Shown one piece after another: positions 19,861-30,148 of a stretch of DNA of 64,000 bases. The translations under genes were made by a program, and so were the position numbers. The stretch lies in assembly GCF_004216555.1 (NCBI RefSeq), contig NZ_SGWQ01000011.1, positions 124,001-188,000 of the forward strand. The letters run 5' to 3'. The notes beneath the pieces are model-generated. The model saw only the letters and a program-made list of their open reading frames with translations, was not told where the DNA came from and ran no database searches. The DNA comes from Herbihabitans rhizosphaerae (GTDB lineage Bacteria; Actinomycetota; Actinomycetes; Mycobacteriales; Pseudonocardiaceae). Each line of letters begins with the position of its first letter. Positions within the stretch are counted from its first letter, which is position 1.

Positions 19861-20350
19861 GGGCGCTGGCCACGCAGGGAAACGGCCGTGGTCGAGCCGC
19901 TGGAGAGTTCACCCGGCTGGTGCCACGGACCTTGGCCGTGACGTCGGCTGGCTGACCGACCGGGGCGGCATCGCGCGGCGGACGGCCGCGATCACGTCAG
20001 CGTCAGACGGTGGTGCCGCTGGCAGACCAGTCAGCACGCCGTGCAGCGCCTTGTCCGTCCCCTGCGGGATCTCCCACTTGGGTGGCGGCGCGACCGACGG
20101 CGGGGTGATCGCCCGCGCGCCGTCCGGGCAGCCGACCTCTCTCGGCTTGCCGATCACGCCGTAGTAGTTGAATTCCGCGCTGTAACACACGGTGAGGTGC
20201 TTCGGGTTCGCGACATACTCGCGGGCCGGTTGGTCGAAGCGGAACACCAGGCGCGCCAACGGATTCACGAGTTCGGCGGGTTTCAGCTCGGTAGCCTTGA
20301 CGACCGCGAAGTTTGGCGACTGGCCGAGCTGGGTTGCGTCACGTTCCCCT
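19861..20350 (-). pseudogene. Decayed lipoprotein-type gene
   Basis: In one minus frame a protein-like stretch reads FAVVKATELKPAELV, VFRFDQPAREYVANP, EFNYYGVIGKPREVGCPDGA and DADVIAAVRRAMP. It has no start codon in frame, because upstream lies the end of sdhB. After RRAMPP the frame becomes non-protein-like, and a family-like ending (HQPGELSSGSTTAVSLRG, then QRPPH and stop at 19861) appears in a different frame. This resembles a secreted actinobacterial family I remember as longer at both ends, so a 5-prime truncation, an internal deletion and a frameshift are inferred. Exact limits are uncertain. Confidence 0.45.
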
Positions 20351-20366
20351 TGGGTGCGGCTGCGTG

Positions 20367-21115
20367 TTACCTGGCCTGGCGTTTCAGTGTGGCGGTGAGG
20401 AGATCGCGATTGAGCACGCCGATCACGTCGAAGCCGATTCCCTTGGGACACACGGCGGTGCACTCGCCGGTGTTGGTGCAGCCGCCGAATCCCTGCGCGT
20501 CGTGCTCGGCGACCATGTCGACCACCCGCGAGTACCGCTCCGGCTGGCCCTGCGGCAACTTCGCCAGATGTGCCACCTTCGCCGCGGTGAACAGCGTGGC
20601 CGAACCGTTGGGGCAGGCCGCGACGCACGCGCCGCAGCCGATGCACGCGGCGGCGGTGAACGCGTCGTCGGCGTCGTGCTTGGGCACCGGGACCGCGTTG
20701 GCGTCCGGCGCACTGCCGGTCGGCGCGGTCACGTATCCGCCGGCCTGGATGATCGTGTCGAACGCGGAGCGATCCACCACGAGGTCCTTCACGACCGGGA
20801 AAGCCTTGGCGCGCCAGGGTTCCACGGTGATCGTGGCGCCGTCGCGGAACTCTCGCATATGCAACTGACACGCTGTCGTGGCACGCCGTGGCCCGTGTGC
20901 CACACCGTTGATCATCATTCCGCAGGCGCCGCAGATGCCTTCCCGGCAGTCGTGGTCGAAGGCCACCGGGTCATCGCCACGTGCCACGAGCGACGCGTTG
21001 AGTGTGTCCAGTACTTCGAGGAACGACATGTCCTCGGACACGCCGCCGACCTCGTAGGAGCACAGCTCGCCGCGCTGGTCCGCGTCGGCCTGCCGCCAGA
21101 TGCGAAGGTTCACCT

Positions 21116-21119
<4 letters not shown>
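20367..21119 (-). CDS. sdhB: Succinate dehydrogenase iron-sulfur subunit
   Basis: A 250-aa SdhB carrying electrons from the flavin of SdhA to the quinone site. The [2Fe-2S] motif is in [15 protein letters not shown] followed by a Cys at TTACQ. The [4Fe-4S] motif is [12 protein letters not shown] and the [3Fe-4S] motif is [15 protein letters not shown] 21119 overlaps the sdhA stop as ATGA, so translation is coupled; the frame upstream is open but belongs to sdhA sequence. It is the last gene of sdhCAB on the minus strand and is followed by the decayed lipoprotein gene. Confidence 0.96.
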
Positions 21120-23041
<1,922 letters not shown>

Positions 23042-23043
23042 GA

Positions 23044-23778
23044 TCAGCTCAATCCGGTGATGACGGCGAATGGGATGGACAGGAACCCGGCGCACACGAA
23101 CACCGCGCCGCCGAGGGCGATCCGGCGCAGCGTGCGCTGTTCGCGGCCGGCCGCGCCGAGGCTCTGCAGCGCGCTCCACAGCCCGTGCCTGATGTGAAAG
23201 CCAAGTGCCACAACGGAAACCGTGTACGCGAGCACGACGTACCAGCGATCGAAGTCGGCCCGCACGTTGGCGTGGATCTCGCCGTGCACGCCGTGCGGGT
23301 TCAGCGTGCCGGTGGTGAGGTCGAGGATGTGGTAGACGATGAACAGGGCGAGGATCACGCCGCCCCAGCGCATCGTGCGCACCGCGTACCCGTCGGCCAC
23401 CCGGGTTCGCGTGCGGTACCGGTCCGGGCGGGCCCGCCGTGCACGCCGCGCGAGCTGCACCGCGGCCACGCCGTGCAGAATCACGCAGGCCAGCAGGCCG
23501 ACCCGGACCATCCAGACGAAGCCTTCGTAGCCCAGCGCGCCGGCCGCGATCGAGCGCAGCCAGTGCCCGTAGCCGTCCAGCGATTCGGGCCCGAGGAAGA
23601 ACTTCAGGTTGCTCAGCATGTGCACGACCACGTACAGCAGCAGCGCCGCTCCCGTGATCGCCATCACGGCTTTCTTGCCGATCGAGGAGTGCCACAGCGC
23701 CCCGGCTCGGGTGGCATGCCATCGGTCCACAATGGACACCCGCGAAGCTGTTGCGCTGGAACGAGGTTCCCGTGTCAT
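23044..23778 (-). CDS. sdhC: Succinate dehydrogenase cytochrome b subunit
   Basis: A 244-aa membrane anchor with five hydrophobic segments (starting near [60 protein letters not shown] and [11 protein letters not shown]). Histidines in VVHML, ILHGV, IVYHI and GFHIRHG are candidate heme ligands, as in diheme class-B subunits. ATG 23778 is preferred; GTG 23787 adds three residues. It is the first gene of sdhCAB and is divergent from a LysR regulator. Confidence 0.9.
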   Translation of the reverse strand: MTREPRSSATASRVSIVDRWHATRAGALWHSSIGKKAVMAITGAALLLYVVVHMLSNLKFFLGPESLDGYGHWLRSIAAGALGYEGFVWMVRVGLLACVILHGVAAVQLARRARRARPDRYRTRTRVADGYAVRTMRWGGVILALFIVYHILDLTTGTLNPHGVHGEIHANVRADFDRWYVVLAYTVSVVALGFHIRHGLWSALQSLGAAGREQRTLRRIALGGAVFVCAGFLSIPFAVITGLS

Positions 23779-23870
23779 GAGTGCCACGTCGTTGACGGTA
23801 CGAGCAGGAAACTCAGTGCGTCCAATATATGAATCGGCTCGACTCGATAGGGTCAGGCTATCGTGTGAGG

Positions 23871-24794
23871 GTGACCCTTCAGCAGCTCGCGTACTTCCTC
23901 GCGGTGGCCGACACGCGGCACTTCACCAAGGCGGCCGGGTGGATGCACGTGGCGCAGCCGTCGCTGTCCACACAGATCCGGACGCTGGAGCACGAACTGG
24001 GCGCGGACCTGTTCAGCCGGGCCCGTGGCAACGTGTCGCTCACCCCGGCAGGCGAGGCGCTGCTGCCCGTGGCCAGGCGGATCCTCGCCGACGTGGACGT
24101 CGCGCGGCTCGAGGTCGCGGAGTTGGCCGGCCTGCGCGCCGGACGGGTCCGGGTCGGCGCGACGCCCAGCCTGTGCGGCAGCGTGTTCGCCGACGCGCTG
24201 GCCACGTTCCACCGGCGGCACCCCGGAATCCGCTTGCTGGTCAAGGAAAGCGGCTCGCGGGACCTGGTCGCGGCACTCACCGACGGTGAGCTGGATCTCG
24301 CGTTGGTGATCGTGTCGCCCGCGGTGAACCACAGCGCGCTCACCACCGCGCCGGTGCTGCGGGAAAGCCTGGTGCTCGCGTCCCCGGCGGCCGGTGGCGG
24401 CTGGCCGGGCGAGCGGGACAGCGTGCGGCTGCGTGAGCTGCGCGACCGTCCGCTGGTGATGTTCCGCGAGGGCTACGACTTGCGCGAGGCCACCCTCACG
24501 GCGTGCCGGCGCGCCGGGTTCGAGCCGACGCTGGCCGTGGCCGGCGGAGAGATGGACGCGGTGCTGCGGTTCGTCGAGGCGGGTCTGGGGTGCGCGGTCG
24601 TGCCGAGCATGGTGCTGGCCGCGCGGCCGGGCCTGCGTGGCACTCGGCTGGTCGCCCCTGAGCTGCGCCGTACCATCGCCGTGGCGCACCGCACCGACGT
24701 GGCGCCGACCAAGGCGGCGGCCGCGTTTCGGGCGACCCTGCTCGATCATCTCGCCGAGGCCGCACTGCCGGACGGCGTCGAGCTGCTGCGTTGA
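23871..24794 (+). CDS. LysR-family transcriptional regulator
   Basis: A 307-aa LysR protein: winged HTH at residues 1-60 (LQQLAYFLAVADTRHFTKAA, then VAQPSLSTQIRTLE) and a periplasmic-binding-like effector domain from about residue 85 (GRVRVGATPSLCG). I chose GTG 23871 because MTLQQLAYF is the usual family start; ATG 23829 would add 14 residues. TATCGT (23859-23864) ends 6 nt before this GTG, which fits a leaderless mRNA. It is divergent from sdhCAB and followed directly by a metallo-beta-lactamase-fold gene, so either may be its target (inference). Confidence 0.88.
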   Translation: MTLQQLAYFLAVADTRHFTKAAGWMHVAQPSLSTQIRTLEHELGADLFSRARGNVSLTPAGEALLPVARRILADVDVARLEVAELAGLRAGRVRVGATPSLCGSVFADALATFHRRHPGIRLLVKESGSRDLVAALTDGELDLALVIVSPAVNHSALTTAPVLRESLVLASPAAGGGWPGERDSVRLRELRDRPLVMFREGYDLREATLTACRRAGFEPTLAVAGGEMDAVLRFVEAGLGCAVVPSMVLAARPGLRGTRLVAPELRRTIAVAHRTDVAPTKAAAAFRATLLDHLAEAALPDGVELLR

Positions 24795-24804
24795 AGGGAG
24801 TCGT

Positions 24805-25839
24805 ATGGCTGACTGGACCGAGCCGGGCGTGTTCGAGGTCGCCCCTGGCGTGCACCGCATCCCGCTGCCGCTGCCGAACGACGGGCTGCGCGCGGTGAAC
24901 GTGTACGCGATCGCGGACGGTGACGGCGTCGTGCTGATCGACTCCGGCTGGGCGCTGGACGAGGCGCGCGACGCGCTGGAGTCCGCACTCGGGTCGATCG
25001 GCTACGAGTTCACCGACGTGCGCCGGTTCCTGGTCACCCACATGCATCGCGACCACTACACGATGGCGGTATCCCTGCGGCGGATGTTCGGCACGAAGGT
25101 GGCCTTGGGTGCGGGTGAGCAGCCCTCGATGGAGTGGGTGATGCGCGACCGGCTGGACCGCATGTTCGCCGACGTGCGGCGCTGGGGCGCGCTGCACCTC
25201 GCCGAGCAGTTGCAAGCCGCGCACGACCCGAGCAGCGAGGAGACGGCCCGCCGCGACTACGAGGATCCGGACGAGTGGATCATCGGCCGTGCCTCGATCG
25301 ACCTCGACCACCGCGAGCTGCTGGCGCTCCCCACTCCGGGTCACACACAGGGCCACCTGGTGTTCCTGGACTCCGCCGAGGGCGTGATGTTCACCGGCGA
25401 CCACGTGCTGCCGCACATCACGCCGTCGATCGGCTTCGAGCCGGTGCGCGCGGAACTGCCGCTCGGCGACTACCTCGACTCGCTGCGCCTGGTGCGCACC
25501 TACCCGGACATGCGGATGTTGCCCGCGCACGGCGAGATCGCGCCGAGTGTGCACAGCAGGGTGGACGAACTGCTCGCGCACCACGACGACCGGCTGGCCG
25601 CGACCACGGCGGCGGTGCGGGCCGGCACCGGCACCGCGTTCGAGACCGCCCGCGCGCTGCCGTGGACGCGGCGGCACCGCAAGTTCGACGAGCTGAACCT
25701 GTTCAACGCGATGCTGGCGGTCGGCGAGACGTCGGCGCACCTGGACCTGCTGGTGGCGCGCGGCGAGCTGGAATCCTCCACAGTGGACGGTGTCAAGCAG
25801 TACGCTCTGGCTGTGTTTGACAGCGCGGAACGGGACTGA
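24805..25839 (+). CDS. Metallo-beta-lactamase-fold hydrolase
   Basis: A 344-aa enzyme of the MBL-fold superfamily. Metal ligands are visible in THMHRDHYT (HxHxDH), PTPGHTQGH and FTGDHVLP, with a further His in LPAHGE. An alpha-helical C-terminal region (about residues 245-344, HHDDRLAATTAAV onward) resembles LACTB2/YflN-like members, which act on thioesters, glyoxalase substrates or nucleic acids. The substrate cannot be decided. ATG 24805 has AAGGGAG at 24794-24800. It lies 10 nt after the LysR stop, so both are likely cotranscribed. Confidence 0.87.
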   Translation: MADWTEPGVFEVAPGVHRIPLPLPNDGLRAVNVYAIADGDGVVLIDSGWALDEARDALESALGSIGYEFTDVRRFLVTHMHRDHYTMAVSLRRMFGTKVALGAGEQPSMEWVMRDRLDRMFADVRRWGALHLAEQLQAAHDPSSEETARRDYEDPDEWIIGRASIDLDHRELLALPTPGHTQGHLVFLDSAEGVMFTGDHVLPHITPSIGFEPVRAELPLGDYLDSLRLVRTYPDMRMLPAHGEIAPSVHSRVDELLAHHDDRLAATTAAVRAGTGTAFETARALPWTRRHRKFDELNLFNAMLAVGETSAHLDLLVARGELESSTVDGVKQYALAVFDSAERD

Positions 25840-25954
25840 GGGTTCTTCGCGTGAGTCTTGCGGCCTGTGCTGGGTTGCTTGGGTGGTCACCTGGGTGTCG
25901 AGATCAGTGCGGTTCTCAGACGCACACTCTGACACTGTCGACGGAGGAGAGCAC

Positions 25955-26386
25955 ATGGCGAGGGTGAGCGAGAAGGCGCGCGTTCCCGCGACGCCGGAGC
26001 ACGCCTGGAAGACCGCGTCGGACCTGTCCCGGCTCGGCGAGTGGCTCTCCCTGCACGAGGGCTGGCGCGGCGAGCTGCCCGACGAGATCACCGAGGGCAC
26101 CGAGTTGATCTCCGTGGTCACCGTGAAGGGCCTGCGCAACCGGATCAACTGGCGGGTCGAGGTGATGAACGCGCCCGAGGAGCTGCGCATCTCCGGCAAG
26201 GGCGTGGGCGGCGTGAAGGTGACCCTTGACCTGTCGATCCGCCCGGACGGCTCCGGCTCGACCGTGGCGTTCGACGCCGAGATCACCGGCCCGCCCACCA
26301 TCGGCCCGATGGGTTTGGTGATCGGCCGGGCGCTGCGGGGAGACGTGCGCAAGTCGGTGAAGGCGCTCGCCGAACTTGTGGCCTGA
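25955..26386 (+). CDS. SRPBCC-family protein
   Basis: A 143-aa START-like protein with the typical beta-strand pattern: ARVSEKARVPATPEHAWKTA, LSRLGEWLSLHEGW, VEVMNAPEELRISG and SGSTVAFDAEITGPP, closed by a C-terminal helix (GDVRKSVKALAELVA). Such proteins are annotated as polyketide cyclase/dehydrase-like but most bind unknown lipids. ATG 25955 has GGAGGAG at 25943-25949. It stands alone, 129 nt before the Liv-type operon; no terminator is visible between, so readthrough is possible. Confidence 0.8.
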   Translation: MARVSEKARVPATPEHAWKTASDLSRLGEWLSLHEGWRGELPDEITEGTELISVVTVKGLRNRINWRVEVMNAPEELRISGKGVGGVKVTLDLSIRPDGSGSTVAFDAEITGPPTIGPMGLVIGRALRGDVRKSVKALAELVA

Positions 26387-26459
26387 GATCGACTTCGAGG
26401 TCACAGTTCGGATCACCTCTTGCTCCCGGTAACCACCACCCGCTACCTTCCGTATTCAA

Positions 26460-26475
26460 CGTGAGCGGGGTCACA
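26460..26475. promoter_or_regulatory. CRP-like inverted repeat upstream of Liv-type operon
   Basis: GTGA (26461-26464) and TCAC (26471-26474) are spaced by 6 nt and flanked by C and A, close to the TGTGA-N6-TCACA consensus of Crp/Cmr-type regulators. It lies about 42 nt before livF. The match is short, so chance is possible. Confidence 0.35.
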
Positions 26476-26515
26476 TAGGCATTTGCCCAGGTGTTCGAGC
26501 TAGAACGGGGCAGCT

Positions 26516-27343
26516 ATGTCGACGGGTGCACAGGAGGCCGAGGCATCACCGATGCTGTCGGTGAGCAACCTCGAGGTCGTCTACGACGACGTGGTGCTGG
26601 TTCTGCGCGGGCTGAGCATCGAGGTGCCGTCCGGCTCGATCGTGGCGCTGCTCGGCGCGAACGGCGCCGGCAAGACGACGTTGCTGCGCGCGATCACGGG
26701 CCTGCTCGCGCCACACCGAGGCAAGATCACCAAGGGGTCGGTGCGCCTGCGCGGTGACGCCATCACCGGCGAGGATCCCGCCCGGATCGTGCGGCGGGGC
26801 ATCGCGCAGGTGATGGAGGGGCGGCGGATCTTCGCCGAGATCACCGTGGACGAGAACCTGCGCGCCGGCGCCTTCACCCGCCGCTCCCGCGCCGAGGTCC
26901 GTGACTCCTACGCCCGCGTGCTGGACCTGTTCCCCGTGCTGGCCTCGCGGCGCAAGGCGATCGCCGGCTACCTGTCCGGCGGCGAGCAGCAGATGCTCGC
27001 GATCGGTCGGGCGCTCATGGCGTCACCGTCACTGCTGTTGCTCGACGAGCCGTCGCTCGGGCTCGCGCCGAAGCTGGTCGAGCAGGTGCGCGACATCGTG
27101 GTGCAGATCAACGAGCAGGGCACCAGCGTGCTGTTGGTCGAGCAGAACGCGGTGATGGCGCTGTCCATCGCGAGCTACGGCTACGTGCTGGAGACCGGGA
27201 AGGTCGTGCGCGACGGGCCGGCGCGGCAGCTGCTGGACGACGAGGACATCCGTGAGTTCTACCTCGGGGCGTCGTCGGACTCCGAGCGGCGCTCGTTCGC
27301 CGAGGTGAAGGGCTACCGGAGGAAGAAGCGATGGAGCACCTGA
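26516..27343 (+). CDS. ABC transporter ATPase, LivF type
   Basis: A 275-aa ATP-binding subunit of a branched-chain-amino-acid-type (HAAT) importer. Walker A is LLGANGAGKTTLLRA, the signature is GYLSGGEQQMLAIGRAL, Walker B is LLLLDEPSLGLAP, and the switch His is replaced by the LivF-typical LLVEQN. It is the first gene of a compact operon: livF, livG, acyl-CoA ligase, small gene candidate, livH, livM, livK. It has a basic 30-residue C-terminal tail (SFAEVKGYRRKKRW). The stop overlaps livG by 13 nt. With an acyl-CoA ligase in the operon, a carboxylic acid substrate is more likely than an amino acid (inference). Confidence 0.92.
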   Translation: MSTGAQEAEASPMLSVSNLEVVYDDVVLVLRGLSIEVPSGSIVALLGANGAGKTTLLRAITGLLAPHRGKITKGSVRLRGDAITGEDPARIVRRGIAQVMEGRRIFAEITVDENLRAGAFTRRSRAEVRDSYARVLDLFPVLASRRKAIAGYLSGGEQQMLAIGRALMASPSLLLLDEPSLGLAPKLVEQVRDIVVQINEQGTSVLLVEQNAVMALSIASYGYVLETGKVVRDGPARQLLDDEDIREFYLGASSDSERRSFAEVKGYRRKKRWST

Positions 27344-28194
27344 GCGCCGAGGCGCGCGCCGTCGAACGCACCGACGCGCCGCCGGACGCCGTCCCGGATG
27401 GACAGTCCTCAGTGGACAGTCTGGATGAGACGGTGCTGCTCGACGTGCGGGACGTGACGCTGCGGTTCGGCGGCGTGACCGCGCTGGACGGGGTCAGCTT
27501 CGACGTGCGGCGCGGCGAGCTGTTCGCGGTGATCGGCCCGAACGGCGCCGGCAAGACGTCGATCTTCAACTGCCTCAACGGCGTGTACCGGCCGCAGCAG
27601 GGCACGATCACGTTGGGGGACAAGCGATTGGTCGGCCGTGCGCCCGCCGCGATCGCCGCGCTGGGGATCGCGCGCACGTTCCAGAACCTCGGACTGTTCG
27701 AGCATCTGACACTGATCGACAACCTGATGCTCGGCCGGCACCACCTGATGCGCACCGGATTCCTCACCGGGATGCTCTGGTGGGGGCGGGCCAAGCGCGA
27801 GGAGGTGCGGCACCGCGCCGCGGTCGAGGAGATCGTGGAACTGCTCGAGTTGGAGCCGTACCGCCGTACGCCGGCCGGGTTGCTGCCCTACGGCGTGGCC
27901 AAGCGTGCGGAGCTGGGCCGGGCGTTGGCCATGGAGCCGACGCTGTTGCTGCTCGACGAGCCGGTGGCCGGCATGAACCTCGAGGAGACCGAGGACATGG
28001 CGCGCTACCTGATCGAGGTCCGCCGCGAACTGGACCTGGCGATGATCCTGGTGGAGCACGACATGCGGCTGGTGATGGATCTGGCCGACCGGGTGCTGGC
28101 GCTGGACTTCGGGGTGGTGATCGCGTCCGGCACGCCGGACGAGGTGCAGCGGGATCCCAAGGTGATCGAGGCGTACCTCGGCGGTGCGGCATGA
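27331..28194 (+). CDS. ABC transporter ATPase, LivG type
   Basis: A 287-aa partner ATPase with a 37-residue N-terminal extension before the fold (LDVRDVTLRFGGVTALDGVS). Walker A is GPNGAGKTSIFN and Walker B LLLLDEPVAGMN, followed by the switch histidine in ILVEHDM. The signature region reads GLLPYGVAKRAELGRAL, where LivG proteins usually have LSYGQQRRLEIARAL, so the LSGGQ-equivalent is diverged. GAGGAAG lies just before ATG 27331. The stop overlaps the ligase start as ATGA. Confidence 0.92.
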   Translation: MEHLSAEARAVERTDAPPDAVPDGQSSVDSLDETVLLDVRDVTLRFGGVTALDGVSFDVRRGELFAVIGPNGAGKTSIFNCLNGVYRPQQGTITLGDKRLVGRAPAAIAALGIARTFQNLGLFEHLTLIDNLMLGRHHLMRTGFLTGMLWWGRAKREEVRHRAAVEEIVELLELEPYRRTPAGLLPYGVAKRAELGRALAMEPTLLLLDEPVAGMNLEETEDMARYLIEVRRELDLAMILVEHDMRLVMDLADRVLALDFGVVIASGTPDEVQRDPKVIEAYLGGAA

Positions 28195-30017
28195 CCAGCA
28201 TCGTTGCGACGCAACAAACCGAACTCGCCGCAACGTTGCCGGCGCGGCTGTTGGAACACGCAACGGAGCGCCCGGACGCGGTGGCGGTGCGGGAGAAGCA
28301 CCGAGGTGTGTGGCGCGAGTGGAGCTGGTCGCGGTACGCCAAGCGGATCGCCGACGTGGCGGCCGCGTTGCGCTCGCTCGGTGTCGGCGCCGGGACTCGG
28401 GTGGCGATCCACTCGGAGAACCGTCCCGAGTGGACGGTCGCCGACCTCGCCGTGCAATCTATTGGGGCGCAGAGCATCGGGGTCTACCCGACATCGCCGG
28501 CGGCCGAGGTGGAGTACCTGCTGGCGCACTCCGGCGCCGAGGTGCTGATCGCCGAGGATCACGAGCAGTTGGACAAGGCACTGGCCGTGCGCGCCGGGCT
28601 CCCCGCGCTGCGGCACATCGTGGTGATCGACCCGCGGGCGATCCCGCCGGACGACCTGGCCGACGTGATCACGTTCGCGAAGCTGGAGGAATCCGGTGCG
28701 ATCACCGGCGACACGATCGCAACGTTGCGATCGTCGGTCGCAACGCTGGACCCGACGGACACCGCGATCCTGGTGTACACCTCCGGCACGACCGGCCCGC
28801 CCAAGGGCGCGATGATCTCGCACGCCAACCTGGTCGCCTCGGGCCGCGCGTTCATCTCCTCGCTCGGTGGCACGTCCAGTGACGAGGTGCTCAGCTACCT
28901 GCCGCTGTGCCACATCGCCGAGCGGCTGATCTCCGTGATCGACGCCGTGTGGGCCGGCGGGGTGGTCAACTTCGGCGAGGGCGGGCCGTCGTTCATGCAC
29001 GATCTGCGGGACGTGCAGCCGACCGTTTTCCTTGGTGTGCCACGGGTGTGGGAGAAGATGCTGGCCGGCGTGGAGATCAGGATGGCGGACGCGTCCCGGC
29101 TCAAGCGGCTGCTCTACAAGGCGTGCCTGCGGCAGGGACGGCGGATCGCGCCGCGGCGGATGAACGGCCGGCACACGATCGCCGACAAGCTCGTGCTCGG
29201 GTTGTGCGAGCTGCTGGTGTTCCGCTCGCTGCGGGAGAAGCTCGGCATGGTGCGGGTGCGCGCGGCGGTCAGCGGCGCCGCGCCGATCGCGCCGCAGGTG
29301 CTGGAGTACCTGTGGGCGATCGGGGTGCCGGTGCGGGAGGGCTACGGGCAGACCGAGAACACCGCGATCTGCACGCTCACCCCGGTCGGCGACGTGCGGC
29401 TGGGCGCGGTCGGCACGGTGCTGCCGGGCGTGGAGATCCGGATCGCGGAGGACGGCGAGATCCTGACCCGGTCGGCGGGCGTCTTCCAGGGCTACCTCAA
29501 CGACGAGGACGCCACTGCGTCCACTGTGGACAGTGAGGGCTGGCTGCACACGGGCGATGTGGGCGAGATCGACGAGGACGGGTTCCTGCGGATCACCGAC
29601 CGCAAGAAGGACATCATCATCACCGCGGGCGGCAAGAACATCTCGCCGTCGGAGATCGAGAACCGGTTGAAGGTCTCGCCGTACGTGCGTGAGGCGGTGG
29701 TGATCGGTGACCGGCGCAAGTTCCTGTCCGCGCTGATCGGGATCGAGCTGGACACGGTCGGGGACTGGGCGACCCGGCGCGGGCTGGCCTACACCACCTA
29801 CGCCGATCTCTCCGGCAAGGACGAGGTTCGCGCGCTGATCCAGACCGTGGTGGACGACGCGAACACCGAACTGTCCAATGTGGAGAAGATCAAGCGATTC
29901 TCCTTGCTGGACAAGGAACTCGATCACGAGGACGGCGAGCTGACCGCGACGCACAAGGTCAAGCGCAAGGCCATCGCCCACGCTTTCGAGGACTGGATCG
30001 AGGCGATGTACTCGTGA
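28191..30017 (+). CDS. Long-chain acyl-CoA synthetase (AMP-forming)
   Basis: A 608-aa ANL-superfamily ligase that activates a carboxylic acid to acyl-AMP and then acyl-CoA. Motifs: YTSGTTGPPKGAMISHANL (P-loop), GYGQTENTAI, GWLHTGDVGEIDEDGFLRI and DRKKDIIITAGGKNISPSEIE (hinge and catalytic region). The size and the absence of a signal peptide fit cytosolic FadD/FAA-type enzymes. ATG 28191 is coupled to livG (ATGA). Being between the ATPase and permease genes suggests that imported acid is captured as CoA thioester (vectorial acylation, inference). Its stop overlaps a GTG that opens a 44-codon gene candidate. Confidence 0.93.
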   Translation: MTSIVATQQTELAATLPARLLEHATERPDAVAVREKHRGVWREWSWSRYAKRIADVAAALRSLGVGAGTRVAIHSENRPEWTVADLAVQSIGAQSIGVYPTSPAAEVEYLLAHSGAEVLIAEDHEQLDKALAVRAGLPALRHIVVIDPRAIPPDDLADVITFAKLEESGAITGDTIATLRSSVATLDPTDTAILVYTSGTTGPPKGAMISHANLVASGRAFISSLGGTSSDEVLSYLPLCHIAERLISVIDAVWAGGVVNFGEGGPSFMHDLRDVQPTVFLGVPRVWEKMLAGVEIRMADASRLKRLLYKACLRQGRRIAPRRMNGRHTIADKLVLGLCELLVFRSLREKLGMVRVRAAVSGAAPIAPQVLEYLWAIGVPVREGYGQTENTAICTLTPVGDVRLGAVGTVLPGVEIRIAEDGEILTRSAGVFQGYLNDEDATASTVDSEGWLHTGDVGEIDEDGFLRITDRKKDIIITAGGKNISPSEIENRLKVSPYVREAVVIGDRRKFLSALIGIELDTVGDWATRRGLAYTTYADLSGKDEVRALIQTVVDDANTELSNVEKIKRFSLLDKELDHEDGELTATHKVKRKAIAHAFEDWIEAMYS

Positions 30018-30148
30018 CTGTGTCGACCCGAACCGGTGCTGCTTCCCGCAAAGCTTTCGAGATAGCTTTCAAGATAGCTTTTGTGAAAGCTATCGGTGAA
30101 GCTTTCCCGAAAGCTTTTGGCTGGCCGAACGGGGTGGTGGCGCGATGA
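30014..30148 (+). CDS. Candidate 44-aa AF-repeat peptide in the Liv-type operon
   Basis: An open frame of 44 codons exactly fills the gap between the ligase and livH. Its GTG overlaps the ligase stop (GTGA, 30014-30017) and its TGA overlaps the livH start (ATGA, 30145-30148), the coupling seen elsewhere in this operon. After a Ser/Thr/Arg start (VTVSTRTGAASR) comes a lysine-rich amphipathic stretch with Ala-Phe or Ala-Ile every four residues: KAFE, IAFK, IAFV, KAIG, EAFP, KAFG, then a short tail WPNGVVAR. No known family is recognised. No good Shine-Dalgarno precedes the GTG. The alternative is that the open frame is a by-product of a non-coding palindrome whose 12-bp unit happens to lack stops in this frame. 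Confidence 0.4.
   Translation: MTVSTRTGAASRKAFEIAFKIAFVKAIGEAFPKAFGWPNGVVAR
30050..30117. repeat. Six-copy 12-bp repeat that is also a 68-nt palindrome
   Basis: AGCT occurs at 30052, 30064, 30076, 30088, 30100 and 30112, exactly every 12 nt, within degenerate units such as AGCTTTCGAGAT and AGCTTTCAAGAT. The whole is also symmetrical about 30083.5: AAAGCTTTCG (30050-30059) pairs with CGAAAGCTTT (30108-30117), and GATAGCTTT (30073-30081) with AAAGCTATC (30086-30094) around a TGTG loop, with partial pairing between. It is clearly AT-richer than its surroundings. The RNA would form a long hairpin 28 nt before livH, which could protect upstream mRNA or reduce livH translation (inference). Confidence 0.8.

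Noticed and set aside
30050-30117. CRISPR-like or satellite array
   Set aside because: The 12-bp period is far too short for CRISPR and there are no spacers; palindrome and coding frame explain it better.
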